Both the position numbers and the translations under genes were made by a program. The notes below the pieces were generated by a model that did not search any database, had not been told where the DNA came from, and saw only the letters and a program-made list of their open reading frames with translations. From Planctomycetes bacterium syqfu (GTDB taxonomy: Bacteria > Planctomycetota > Phycisphaerae > Phycisphaerales > Phycisphaeraceae), in the NCBI GenBank assembly GCA_020974905.1, contig CP087563.1:1302001-1366000 (forward strand): 64,000 bases of DNA. The letters are read 5' to 3'. Positions 14,905-22,579 of the stretch are shown one piece after another. Within the stretch, counting starts at the first letter, position 1. Each line of letters opens with the position of its first letter.

Positions 14905-17900
14905 TCACTCCGCAGTGATGCGAAACAGCACCGGTTCTCTGGGGACCAATGCCTTCTCAACAACCTTGCCATCACATTGAAACGTTGCGTTGAATGTCAT
15001 CTCGCTGAGATTGGCAGCAAAGATTAACAAGTCGTTGCCATCCTGTGCGACACGCCACCAGATTTGATCCTTGCTTTGGATATTGCTTAGCACCGGTTGC
15101 TTCACTGCAAACTGACCCATCGATATTGGCAAACCGTCAAACGACAGACCCAACGGCCGGATATATTGATCGTGCGTGGGCAATTGACCAACCGTGATCA
15201 ACTTTCCGGTTTCCCCATAACGCACCAGCCTGGCAGCAACCTTGTCATGCAGATATTTCGTCGAAGGCAAAACGACCTGTTCAAACTCGCTGAGTTTACC
15301 GGAGAGAATTTGTGACTCACTGACAAATGCTGGTCGGATGCCCTGGAAAACCAGTTGTTCATAAATCGCATGCGCACTCTTTGCATAATCAAGATCATGA
15401 ATCGCTGCGGTGTCAGAATACACAATGCCCACCTGTGCAGGCGTATCCTGAAGCAACTTGATTTCACGGACATGACGATTGATATTCAGCGCGGTCCGAC
15501 CGACCATGGCAACGCAATCGGGCCGATTGAGAATACTGTCGGACAGATCGTGATAACGGTCATACACGCGCTCCCACACCCAGAGAATTGATGCACCACG
15601 CCCAGCGACTCCACCAATCCAAAGGTCGGTTGCGATGTGTTTGGCATGTTCGGGGATGTAGCGCGTGTCGCGGTCAGGAATGACATGATCCTCGGTGTTG
15701 ATCACAGGCTTGTTAGCCATGGACGTGAGGACTTCGTACCAGAGGAACTTGGTGAGTCCTGCAACCTTGCCATCAGGTTGGAAGTACCACGTCGCATCAC
15801 AGCCGTTGTAATCACTGATGGATGCAAACTGCTGGGCAGAGATACCATCGCTGGCCCAGAACGGATGCGCCATGATTTTTGCATGACAGGGAAGGTCAGG
15901 CTTGATCGCATGAATGATGTCGATCATCCATTGATGCCAACCGGAGAATCGCTCATCGTTGAACTGACACCAGTCATAGTAAATCGGCGTCTGATTGGGG
16001 ACATCAAAACGGGGAATGGGAACCTGCGTGAACGCAGTGTAACTGGCATCATAAAGTTCGTTGAGATTCGCAAGATTCTGATGCTGTTTTTTCAGATACG
16101 CTGCCCAACGCTGCTGCGTAAAACGATCACGTGACGAATCGGTATACACCGGCTCATTAGTCAGGCAAATGCTATGCAGCGCAGGACTGTCTTTGATCAG
16201 CGGGATGAGTGTTTGCAGGTAGGTTTTGATGATCTTCCGGGCCATCGGATGATGGATGGCATACTTGATAAACCCACCTTTATAGTGATTCAGCTCCGGA
16301 TACTTTTCCAAGGCCCAACCCGGGAAGTAATGCGGGGAGAGCAGCAGGCTGACGGTGACATTACTGCGCTGGGCAGTCTTGAGTAACGCAACGATTTCAT
16401 CACAGCCAGAGTAGTCGATGAAAAAATCTTCGCCATTATGTCGCGGCGCTTTGATGATGCGATTGGGGCCGATTTCAAACTGAATGATGTTGGATGCAAA
16501 ATCCGAAAAAATCGGCATGTCCTGCTTGGCGGTCCCAAAGTGACCATAGCCCACAAAAAACAGGTCCCGCTCTCTGGGCGTCGGGTCGGCATGGGTCACC
16601 GTCTTGGCAGAAAAAGCCAACCCATCAGCAGTGACTTTTGAAGTGACATACCGCTGAACATCCAGGGGCTTGACGTTACCTGCCAACAAGTCATCAAGTT
16701 CACGCATCGCCCGTTTGTGAAGCACATCCAGTTCATCCATCGCCCAACTGGCACGCGAGAAATGATCCTTGGCAATATCCTCACGGATATACGGGATAAA
16801 CTTTCGGATCGTCGCCACATCCACCAACTGATCATCGCAGGCAAGGCCCTTTTCCTGACATTGGGCAACGCGCTTTTCCAATGCGGGTAAACGCTCAGCG
16901 ATCCCAGAGACGCGCGAAAGTAAATCCGCTTTGCTATAGCCGGAGACCTCAACGCGCGAGGTATCGGAGAGCCCCGCAAATTGCAGGCGTTCGACATGAT
17001 CACCAGCGACTTTGAGTTGACGACGGTAAGACACCACCGACACACCCATGGCAGGAATCTCAACCGACTTTTTGGTAAAGCCCATATCCAATTCACTGGC
17101 ATAAATCTTGGCTGTTGGGTTAAACAACATTGCTTTGAAATTCACCACACTCTCAAGAACAGCCGTCCGCACAGCAGAACTCAAAAGCAAACTCGGTTGA
17201 TTCTCAGTGAGCACGATGTCCACGAAGTTGTGCGGATCTTTGCCCACCGCGATGCCCGGCGTCCAGTTGATCCAACCCTTGCGCCCCTGCCCATCATTGT
17301 CATTGGTCAGCAAGCAAAACTTGAAACGGTCTTTGGGCTTGCCAGTTGCGTAAATCGCTTCCCAGGGGATAGCCAGTTCATAGGTGATGGTTTTGTCGGA
17401 CTGCGAGCTTGCGAGTTTCACAGCATTATTGACAAGCTTGCGGGTGCCTTGCTGCCAACACCAGAGTTGCGCTTGACCATCAATGACGGTGACGCCGTAC
17501 TCCGGGCCGTAGACATCGCCATGAGCAAAGGCGAACTGCACGCTATCACCCACCCACATGTCCGCGCCGGGATAAGCGACGTGTTTATCATCACTGTTGG
17601 TGATGGCAAGATACAAGTTCGCATCGTCATATTGCAGACTCAGCTTCGTGGACAGTTCATCAGGATTCGAACCGGGAATGGTGATAAATTGGTCGATGTT
17701 CCATTCGGATAGCTTGCCGTTGATCTGGACACTTGATGTTTTGAGAGCAGGATAAAAACGCTCATCGCCTAACTCCGAAACTGCTCGTGGCTGAACCTTT
17801 GCCGAACTTGCTGCTTCCGCCCATGTCATGTCTTCGAAGAAAACATCATCGATCCAAATCTTTTCGGAGAGTCCTTCAAAAATGACATGGAACATGAACT

Positions 17901-18327
17901 CTTTTTCATCCGGCCCCGTGGTATAGACGAAGCTCAGTTCATTCCAATCGTAAGTTCCCGAAGGCACATCGCGGCGGACTTGCCAGCCGTGACCACCACC
18001 GAAAATCATACCCGATACATTTTGTGCTTTGATGCGAAAACCCATGCGGTAGCGGGTTTGCGGGGTGACTTTGACGACCTGCAACACGCGACCAAAGACG
18101 TGCGGTTTTCGTGGACTTTGGTTGGTCACTTCAAGGATGGTGTTCTTTTCATCCTTGGGATCGGCGACGGTTTTAAAAGTCACCTTGGCATCACGCGAGA
18201 TGTGGGTTTGCCAGGAATCGAGCTTGTTTTCAAAGCCGGGATTTTGAAGCAGATTGATCTGCCCCCACGCTAAGCTGGATGCGAGCAGAACGATAACGGA
18301 TGCAAGTTGATAGTGCATGAAAATCAC
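14905..18327 (-). CDS. Large secreted GH42-like glycoside hydrolase with CBM-type modules
   Basis: An 1140-residue exported enzyme with a signal peptide (LASVIVLLASSLAWGQ). Next comes a galactose-binding-like module starting NLLQNPGFENKLDSWQTH, and a CBM9-type DOMON-like module at about residues 195-390 (VQINGKLSEWNIDQF, LQYDDANLYLAITNSDD). The catalytic TIM barrel is at about residues 580-1000. The likely acid/base is E725 in LTNEPVYT and the likely nucleophile E879 in VINTEDHVI, the arrangement of clan GH-A and GH42 beta-galactosidases. A GH42-type trimerisation/flavodoxin-like part follows (VGIVYSDTAAIHD). It would hydrolyse a beta-linked, probably galactose-containing glycan outside the cytoplasm. 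It is third in a regulator, pseudopilin, enzyme series on the minus strand. Confidence 0.82.
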   Translation of the reverse strand: MIFMHYQLASVIVLLASSLAWGQINLLQNPGFENKLDSWQTHISRDAKVTFKTVADPKDEKNTILEVTNQSPRKPHVFGRVLQVVKVTPQTRYRMGFRIKAQNVSGMIFGGGHGWQVRRDVPSGTYDWNELSFVYTTGPDEKEFMFHVIFEGLSEKIWIDDVFFEDMTWAEAASSAKVQPRAVSELGDERFYPALKTSSVQINGKLSEWNIDQFITIPGSNPDELSTKLSLQYDDANLYLAITNSDDKHVAYPGADMWVGDSVQFAFAHGDVYGPEYGVTVIDGQAQLWCWQQGTRKLVNNAVKLASSQSDKTITYELAIPWEAIYATGKPKDRFKFCLLTNDNDGQGRKGWINWTPGIAVGKDPHNFVDIVLTENQPSLLLSSAVRTAVLESVVNFKAMLFNPTAKIYASELDMGFTKKSVEIPAMGVSVVSYRRQLKVAGDHVERLQFAGLSDTSRVEVSGYSKADLLSRVSGIAERLPALEKRVAQCQEKGLACDDQLVDVATIRKFIPYIREDIAKDHFSRASWAMDELDVLHKRAMRELDDLLAGNVKPLDVQRYVTSKVTADGLAFSAKTVTHADPTPRERDLFFVGYGHFGTAKQDMPIFSDFASNIIQFEIGPNRIIKAPRHNGEDFFIDYSGCDEIVALLKTAQRSNVTVSLLLSPHYFPGWALEKYPELNHYKGGFIKYAIHHPMARKIIKTYLQTLIPLIKDSPALHSICLTNEPVYTDSSRDRFTQQRWAAYLKKQHQNLANLNELYDASYTAFTQVPIPRFDVPNQTPIYYDWCQFNDERFSGWHQWMIDIIHAIKPDLPCHAKIMAHPFWASDGISAQQFASISDYNGCDATWYFQPDGKVAGLTKFLWYEVLTSMANKPVINTEDHVIPDRDTRYIPEHAKHIATDLWIGGVAGRGASILWVWERVYDRYHDLSDSILNRPDCVAMVGRTALNINRHVREIKLLQDTPAQVGIVYSDTAAIHDLDYAKSAHAIYEQLVFQGIRPAFVSESQILSGKLSEFEQVVLPSTKYLHDKVAARLVRYGETGKLITVGQLPTHDQYIRPLGLSFDGLPISMGQFAVKQPVLSNIQSKDQIWWRVAQDGNDLLIFAANLSEMTFNATFQCDGKVVEKALVPREPVLFRITAE

Positions 18328-18381
18328 AATTCTTTGATTTTAGAGGAATCGACGTCAATCGGCGCCATTTGCCAATCGTTC

Positions 18382-18475
18382 TCGTCATTTCCGCGAAGGC
18401 GGGAATCCAGTGGCATTCTATTGACGCTTGCAGTTATCACTGGACTCCCGCTTTCCGGGGGCACGGGAGTGACGG
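18382..18475. repeat. REP-like inverted-repeat element, copy 2 (diverged)
   Basis: CGTCATTTCCGCGAAGGCGG with GAATCCAGTGGCATTC and TTGACGCTTGCAGTTATCAC precedes TGGACTCCCGCTTTCCGGGG with an insertion and GGGAGTGACGG. The right arm is the most diverged of the family. It lies between the GH42-like gene and its pseudopilin gene, followed by two CCCCGGAAGTTACCCC-like motifs. Confidence 0.8.
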
Positions 18476-18547
18476 ATGATAGCGAATATCTGGAAGTTAC
18501 CCCCGGAAGTTACCCCGTGATAAACAACCTTGTGTCTGCGTCGGTGT

Positions 18548-19228
18548 TTATTTGACGACGGCATACCAGTAGAGATATTCGCCGGGTTGCTGGACGACAG
18601 TCTTGACGTGTCCGTCGGTGAAGACAATGTTACTCGTGCCGTCGGTGACACTGAAGCTGTTGTAGGTCTCTGAGGAGTGATTGCGAATCCAACTGTAGCT
18701 TGAGTTCCACAGGCGTCCGTCGGACATGATGGCGCTGGTGGACATGTCGGTGCGTTTGACGGGCCCCTGGTGTGAGGGATGCCCGGTGTTGGCCGTGCCG
18801 TACTGTCCCCAATAGCTGTAACTGATGCCGTCCTGTTCGAGCATGTAATGCACATCCCAACGTGATTTGTTACGGATCGGGTCCAACGGGCAGTAGAAGA
18901 AATCCTTCTTGGACATGTAGTTTGGATACATGATGTTGGCAAAGAGGAAGGCGGCCTGCGTGAACGTGCCATAGGCAGCCTGATTGTTCCAGACGCTGTA
19001 GGAAATGTTGTTGTCTTGACCTTGCCCGGTATGTGGGAAGTATTCCTTGTGATCCACAGTGTAGACGCTGAGTGTGGTCCCCAACTGCTTGAGATTGGTC
19101 GAGCAGGTGAGCAACTTGGTCTGACGTTTGGCCTTGGCCAATGCAGGCAGGAGAATCGAAATCAGGATCGCAATGATGGAGATGACCACCAGTAATTCAA
19201 TCAATGTGAAAGCTGACTTGTGTTTCAT
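18548..19228 (-). CDS. Type II secretion-like pseudopilin of the GH42-like module
   Basis: A 226-residue protein from MKHKSA with the prepilin cleavage and methylation motif [20 protein letters not shown] directly after the cleavage site alanine, then ALAKAKRQTKLLTCSTNLKQ, the typical continuation of the N-terminal helix. The globular part ends with NIVFTDGHVKTV, the DGH tail of the planctomycete H-x9-DG pseudopilin group. A prepilin peptidase would cleave before phenylalanine and leave a single membrane helix displaying a periplasmic head. AAAGGATT precedes the ATG. It stands between a LacI regulator 39 bases upstream and the GH42-like enzyme. The head differs from those of the other seven pseudopilins, which suggests ligand-specific function. 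Confidence 0.9.
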   Translation of the reverse strand: MKHKSAFTLIELLVVISIIAILISILLPALAKAKRQTKLLTCSTNLKQLGTTLSVYTVDHKEYFPHTGQGQDNNISYSVWNNQAAYGTFTQAAFLFANIMYPNYMSKKDFFYCPLDPIRNKSRWDVHYMLEQDGISYSYWGQYGTANTGHPSHQGPVKRTDMSTSAIMSDGRLWNSSYSWIRNHSSETYNSFSVTDGTSNIVFTDGHVKTVVQQPGEYLYWYAVVK

Positions 19229-19267
19229 GACACAATCCTTTGGGTTCATACCGTTAAGTAGCCAATA

Positions 19268-20332
19268 TTAAATATCGCGTGGCGATGCGACCGTCTTACC
19301 TTCAATGAAAATGCCCTGGTAACCAATCCGCTGAACCGGTGCTGTCGGACACTTGATTCGTCTTAGAACCAGCTCCACTGCTGCCCTGCCCAACTCGGCG
19401 TAAGGCAAATCCACGGAAGTCATATCAGGAACGGACAACACATTGGGTTGCCCATGAATGCCACACAAGCTTACGTCTTGGGGCACGCGCAGTCCGGCTT
19501 GTGTCAGACTGGTATGCCACTGCAGCGCCAGGTGCGCATTGGTCGTCACCCATGCGGTGACACCCTGGCGCGTGAGTTCAATGACGCGTCTTTCCGTTTC
19601 ATGATCCGGTTGCTGATCCGCACCGAATGTGTCGAGCAAATCCAGTGAGATCGCAGAATCGAACGGCAAGCCCAATCGCACCAGTGACTGTACATAGGCA
19701 CCAAACCTTGCCTGGGCATGTGACTGATCCGACCAGCCTCCCAGATAGCCGATGCGGCGATGTCCAAGCCTGTAGAGCTTTGACATGAGCTGACCGATGG
19801 CCATCTCCGAATCCAACTCCACGCAATCGACATTTAATCCCGGACTGCGATGCAGCACATGCACACAAGGCATCAACATCGACAGCGCCCGCACAATCTG
19901 AGGCGGATAGTAGTTGTACAAAATCAATCCTGAAAGCAGGCCGTCACGCATGGCAACAGGCTGACAAATCGGTTCATCCAGATGATCGCGATCCTTGAGC
20001 GGGACGTAGTACACCGACAGTGATGCCCCGGACGCCTGCGCCGCCTCACTGATACCCGAGAGCACCATGGATGCCGAATAGACATTGGGCGAATTGTTGG
20101 ATTCATCACTCTGAACCAGAAAACCAACCTGCAAGCTCTTGGCCTGGTTGGCATGTTTCTGCTCCAGCGATTGCTGACGGTTGGGAGACAGCCGGTAGCC
20201 GAGCTTAGCTGCTGCATCAATCACCTGCGCCCGCGTCGTGGGTGGGATCTCCGGGCTGTTACGCAGTGACTTACTCACCGTCGCCACCGAGAGATTCAAT
20301 TCCATCGCAATGTCACGTTGACTCACGCTCAT
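19268..20332 (-). CDS. LacI-family regulator of the GH42-like module
   Basis: A 354-residue LacI/GalR-type repressor. The N-terminal helix-turn-helix reads QRDIAMELNLSVATVSKSLR, followed by the hinge helix region GYRLSPNRQQSLEQ, then a periplasmic-binding-protein-like sugar-sensing domain (LQVGFLVQSDESNNS, RIGYLGGWSDQSHAQARFGA, VSLCGIHGQPNVLSVPDMTS). LacI regulators control sugar catabolic genes in response to a small sugar. It is the first gene of a minus-strand series with a pseudopilin and a GH42-like enzyme, and is divergent from a second LacI gene at 20713 with a closely similar DNA-binding helix, so the two may share operators in the space between them. Confidence 0.92.
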   Translation of the reverse strand: MSVSQRDIAMELNLSVATVSKSLRNSPEIPPTTRAQVIDAAAKLGYRLSPNRQQSLEQKHANQAKSLQVGFLVQSDESNNSPNVYSASMVLSGISEAAQASGASLSVYYVPLKDRDHLDEPICQPVAMRDGLLSGLILYNYYPPQIVRALSMLMPCVHVLHRSPGLNVDCVELDSEMAIGQLMSKLYRLGHRRIGYLGGWSDQSHAQARFGAYVQSLVRLGLPFDSAISLDLLDTFGADQQPDHETERRVIELTRQGVTAWVTTNAHLALQWHTSLTQAGLRVPQDVSLCGIHGQPNVLSVPDMTSVDLPYAELGRAAVELVLRRIKCPTAPVQRIGYQGIFIEGKTVASPRDI

Positions 20333-20712
20333 GCCTAAATCCTAACGTATTGTTTTCGCCAGTCAATTTATGTTTAGTTAATTTTTACGAAATACACTTA
20401 ACCGAACACAACTATCAAAGCTTCGGAATAGCCCTAAATCACAGTTATTAATTACCTTGAAGCAATCACGAGTTCACGATTATCTTGTCATATGATTTTA
20501 CGAAACATCTACGAAAATAATGACAGTATCTCGTGACATCACACCTTCGACGCATCTCGAAGGTGGATGCGAGGAAAACCAAACCATATTTATTGCACTT
20601 ATTTTAAATTTTTATTAATTGTATTTTTATTTATTTAATATATTTATAGTTTTCTAAAAATAATTCACATCTAAATCTTGCTCATTTTTGCACAAACGCC
20701 TATACTTCTGAC
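20333..20712. promoter_or_regulatory. AT-rich control region between two divergent LacI genes
   Basis: This 380-base intergenic space is much richer in A and T than its surroundings, especially 20585-20690. The motif TACGAAA occurs three times in the same orientation (20386-20392, 20499-20505 and 20510-20516), twice as TTTTACGAAA or TTTTTACGAAA. These repeats are candidate binding sites for one or both LacI proteins, whose recognition helices are alike. No coding sequence is apparent. Operator function is inferred only from position and repetition. Confidence 0.5.
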
Positions 20713-21759
20713 ATGAGCTGCACGATCCAAGACATTGCCCGTGAATTAAATCTCTCCACTGCGACGGTTTCGCGATCTCTGAAGCAGAATGCTCGCATTG
20801 CAGCGACCACCCGCGCCAAGGTTGCCGAAGCCGCTGCCCGCATGGGGTATCAGGGGCGCAGTCGGCGGATCACCACGCAGACCACATGCCAGCAATTCAA
20901 AGTCGCGGTACTGCTTTCCAGTGCGTCTCACAAGGACAGCCCCAATACCCTGCGTGAACTACAGGGGATACAGTCTCAGGCTGACGACATGGGCATGGCT
21001 GTCGAAGTGGATTATGCGGTCGACTACCGGCAACAACCTTACACCGAGGCCGACCTGGCGCAGCGTCAGGCGATGCTCGATCACCTTCAGAAAGAACGTC
21101 ACCACGCTGCGCTGCTATTGGGTCGTCATGATCCGACGTTTGTTGCGGCATTGCGTCAGCGATTCGTGCCGGTGATCGCACTTGGATGGAAGTATCCGAA
21201 TTTGGAACATGACCTGGTGAGTTCCAACAACATGACAGACTATGTCCTGGCTACGCAGAAGCTCGCTGAGCTGGGTCACACACGCATCACGTATGTCGAT
21301 GAGTGTTACAAGGCTTCGTTCCATGACCAACGTCATGCCGGTTTCCTGCAAGGCTGCTGCTCGGCAGGACTGGACATCAGTCAACAGCAGTTTTTCTCAG
21401 CAACCGGTTACGACGAGCATGGCAACATCCGTGACGATGCGATTGATGCCCTGCTTGCCAACGGCACAACGGCGTGCGCCTGCGCCAATGACCGCGTGGC
21501 CTACCTGCTGCTTGACGCCTTTGCCAAGCGCAACATCAGCGTCCCGGACCAGATGAGCATCATCGGTTACGACGGCATGCAACCGGTCGGTCAATCACAA
21601 CTGCGACTGGCCACCATGTCCCAGGACTTCATGGAACAGGGACGTGCTTGCGTGAGTCTGGCGCATCGTCGTATCACACAACCCTCAAGCAGTCACTGGT
21701 CGGTGAGTATCAACGGCCACTGGTCTGCTGGTCAAACCATCGCCCCGCCCTGTCGCTGA
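20713..21759 (+). CDS. LacI-family regulator of the GH5-like module
   Basis: A 348-residue LacI-type regulator with helix-turn-helix IQDIARELNLSTATVSRSLK and a sensor domain including FKVAVLLSSASHKDSPNTLR, HTRITYVDECYKASFHDQRH and MSIIGYDGMQPVGQSQLRLA. It is divergently transcribed from the LacI gene at 19268-20332; both have the ELNLSxATVSxSL recognition helix, so they probably bind related sequences although the sensor domains differ. It is followed after 39 bases by a pseudopilin gene and then by a GH5-like enzyme, all on the plus strand, which implies that it controls this series and itself. Confidence 0.92.
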   Translation: MSCTIQDIARELNLSTATVSRSLKQNARIAATTRAKVAEAAARMGYQGRSRRITTQTTCQQFKVAVLLSSASHKDSPNTLRELQGIQSQADDMGMAVEVDYAVDYRQQPYTEADLAQRQAMLDHLQKERHHAALLLGRHDPTFVAALRQRFVPVIALGWKYPNLEHDLVSSNNMTDYVLATQKLAELGHTRITYVDECYKASFHDQRHAGFLQGCCSAGLDISQQQFFSATGYDEHGNIRDDAIDALLANGTTACACANDRVAYLLLDAFAKRNISVPDQMSIIGYDGMQPVGQSQLRLATMSQDFMEQGRACVSLAHRRITQPSSSHWSVSINGHWSAGQTIAPPCR

Positions 21760-21798
21760 GCCTTTTTTGATCAACCTGATTCACGGAGCAAACGCACC

Positions 21799-22482
21799 AT
21801 GATCAACTCTGCATCAACATCCCGACGATGCGGCTTCACCCTCATTGAGTTACTGGTGGTGATCTCCATCGTTGGCATCCTCATCGCCATTTTACTCCCG
21901 GCATTAGCCAAAGCGCGGACCACCGCCAAAGCCACCATCTGTGCCAACCAACTCCGACAGGTTGCGTTGTCACAAAATCTTTATCTCATGGACAGCGACG
22001 AAAAGTTCCAGGACTTCCGTCAGACCGGCGGATCAAACAAAACCGTCTGGCGTGAGTTTCTCTATCGCTATGCCAACGGCGGTCACAAAAAACAGGATGA
22101 CAAAATCGGCAACACCGGCATCTGGCATTGTCCCGAATCCTTCCACCACACAGGCTCAAACGAATGGGCCAACCTCTGTCAGTACGGGGGCAACGCCATC
22201 CTCAACGGCTACTCCACATGGAAGTCACGTTACCGATATCTTGGCAACATCGGTCTGCCGAGCAAAACCATGCTCTGCATTGATGCATCGACCTATCACG
22301 GCTGGCATACCACCAATGAATACACGTCCGACTCAGGTCTGCTGAGCTGGATCAAGTGGCGACATAACAACACGGCCCAGATGGCTTTCATTGACGGCCA
22401 TGTTCAAAACAACCGTTTTACCGACAACGCCATCCCGGAGATACGGTATTTCATGCAACCCCAAATGCCTTTGGATTATTAG
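21799..22482 (+). CDS. Pseudopilin of the GH5-like module
   Basis: A 227-residue type IV pilin-like protein. The leader [12 protein letters not shown] ends in glycine and is followed by [20 protein letters not shown] and [20 protein letters not shown]. The tail has [17 protein letters not shown], an exact H-x9-DG match (histidine, nine residues, aspartate-glycine), the signature of a prepilin-processing-associated family common in Planctomycetota. The head contains cysteine and tryptophan residues (HCPESFHHT in GIWHCPES context). It lies between a LacI gene and a GH5-like hydrolase on the same strand. GGAG lies upstream of the ATG. Likely role: a cell-envelope component of a type II secretion or binding assembly dedicated to this glycan system (inference). 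Confidence 0.92.
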   Translation: MINSASTSRRCGFTLIELLVVISIVGILIAILLPALAKARTTAKATICANQLRQVALSQNLYLMDSDEKFQDFRQTGGSNKTVWREFLYRYANGGHKKQDDKIGNTGIWHCPESFHHTGSNEWANLCQYGGNAILNGYSTWKSRYRYLGNIGLPSKTMLCIDASTYHGWHTTNEYTSDSGLLSWIKWRHNNTAQMAFIDGHVQNNRFTDNAIPEIRYFMQPQMPLDY

Positions 22483-22485
22483 TTG

Positions 22486-22558
22486 CTCAGGAACTAGCAA
22501 CCAGCGACAAGGAACGCGAAAAAAGGCATACCCCTAGTCGCTAGTCCCTGATCCCTGT
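22486..22558. repeat. TAGTCGCTAGTCCCTG inverted repeat, copy 1
   Basis: AGGAACTAGCAACCAGCGAC and AAGG at the left are answered by CCCCTAGTCGCTAGTCCCTG and ATCCCTG at the right. A partial copy, AAGTCGCTAGTGGCTAGTCC, is at 61252-61278. It separates the pseudopilin gene from the GH5-like gene. Confidence 0.65.
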
Positions 22559-22579
22559 TTTTACGAAAGGTTTTTTCAA

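Noticed and set aside
16981-17712. 243-codon frame opposite the GH42-like gene
   Set aside because: Antisense shadow inside a large conserved enzyme gene.
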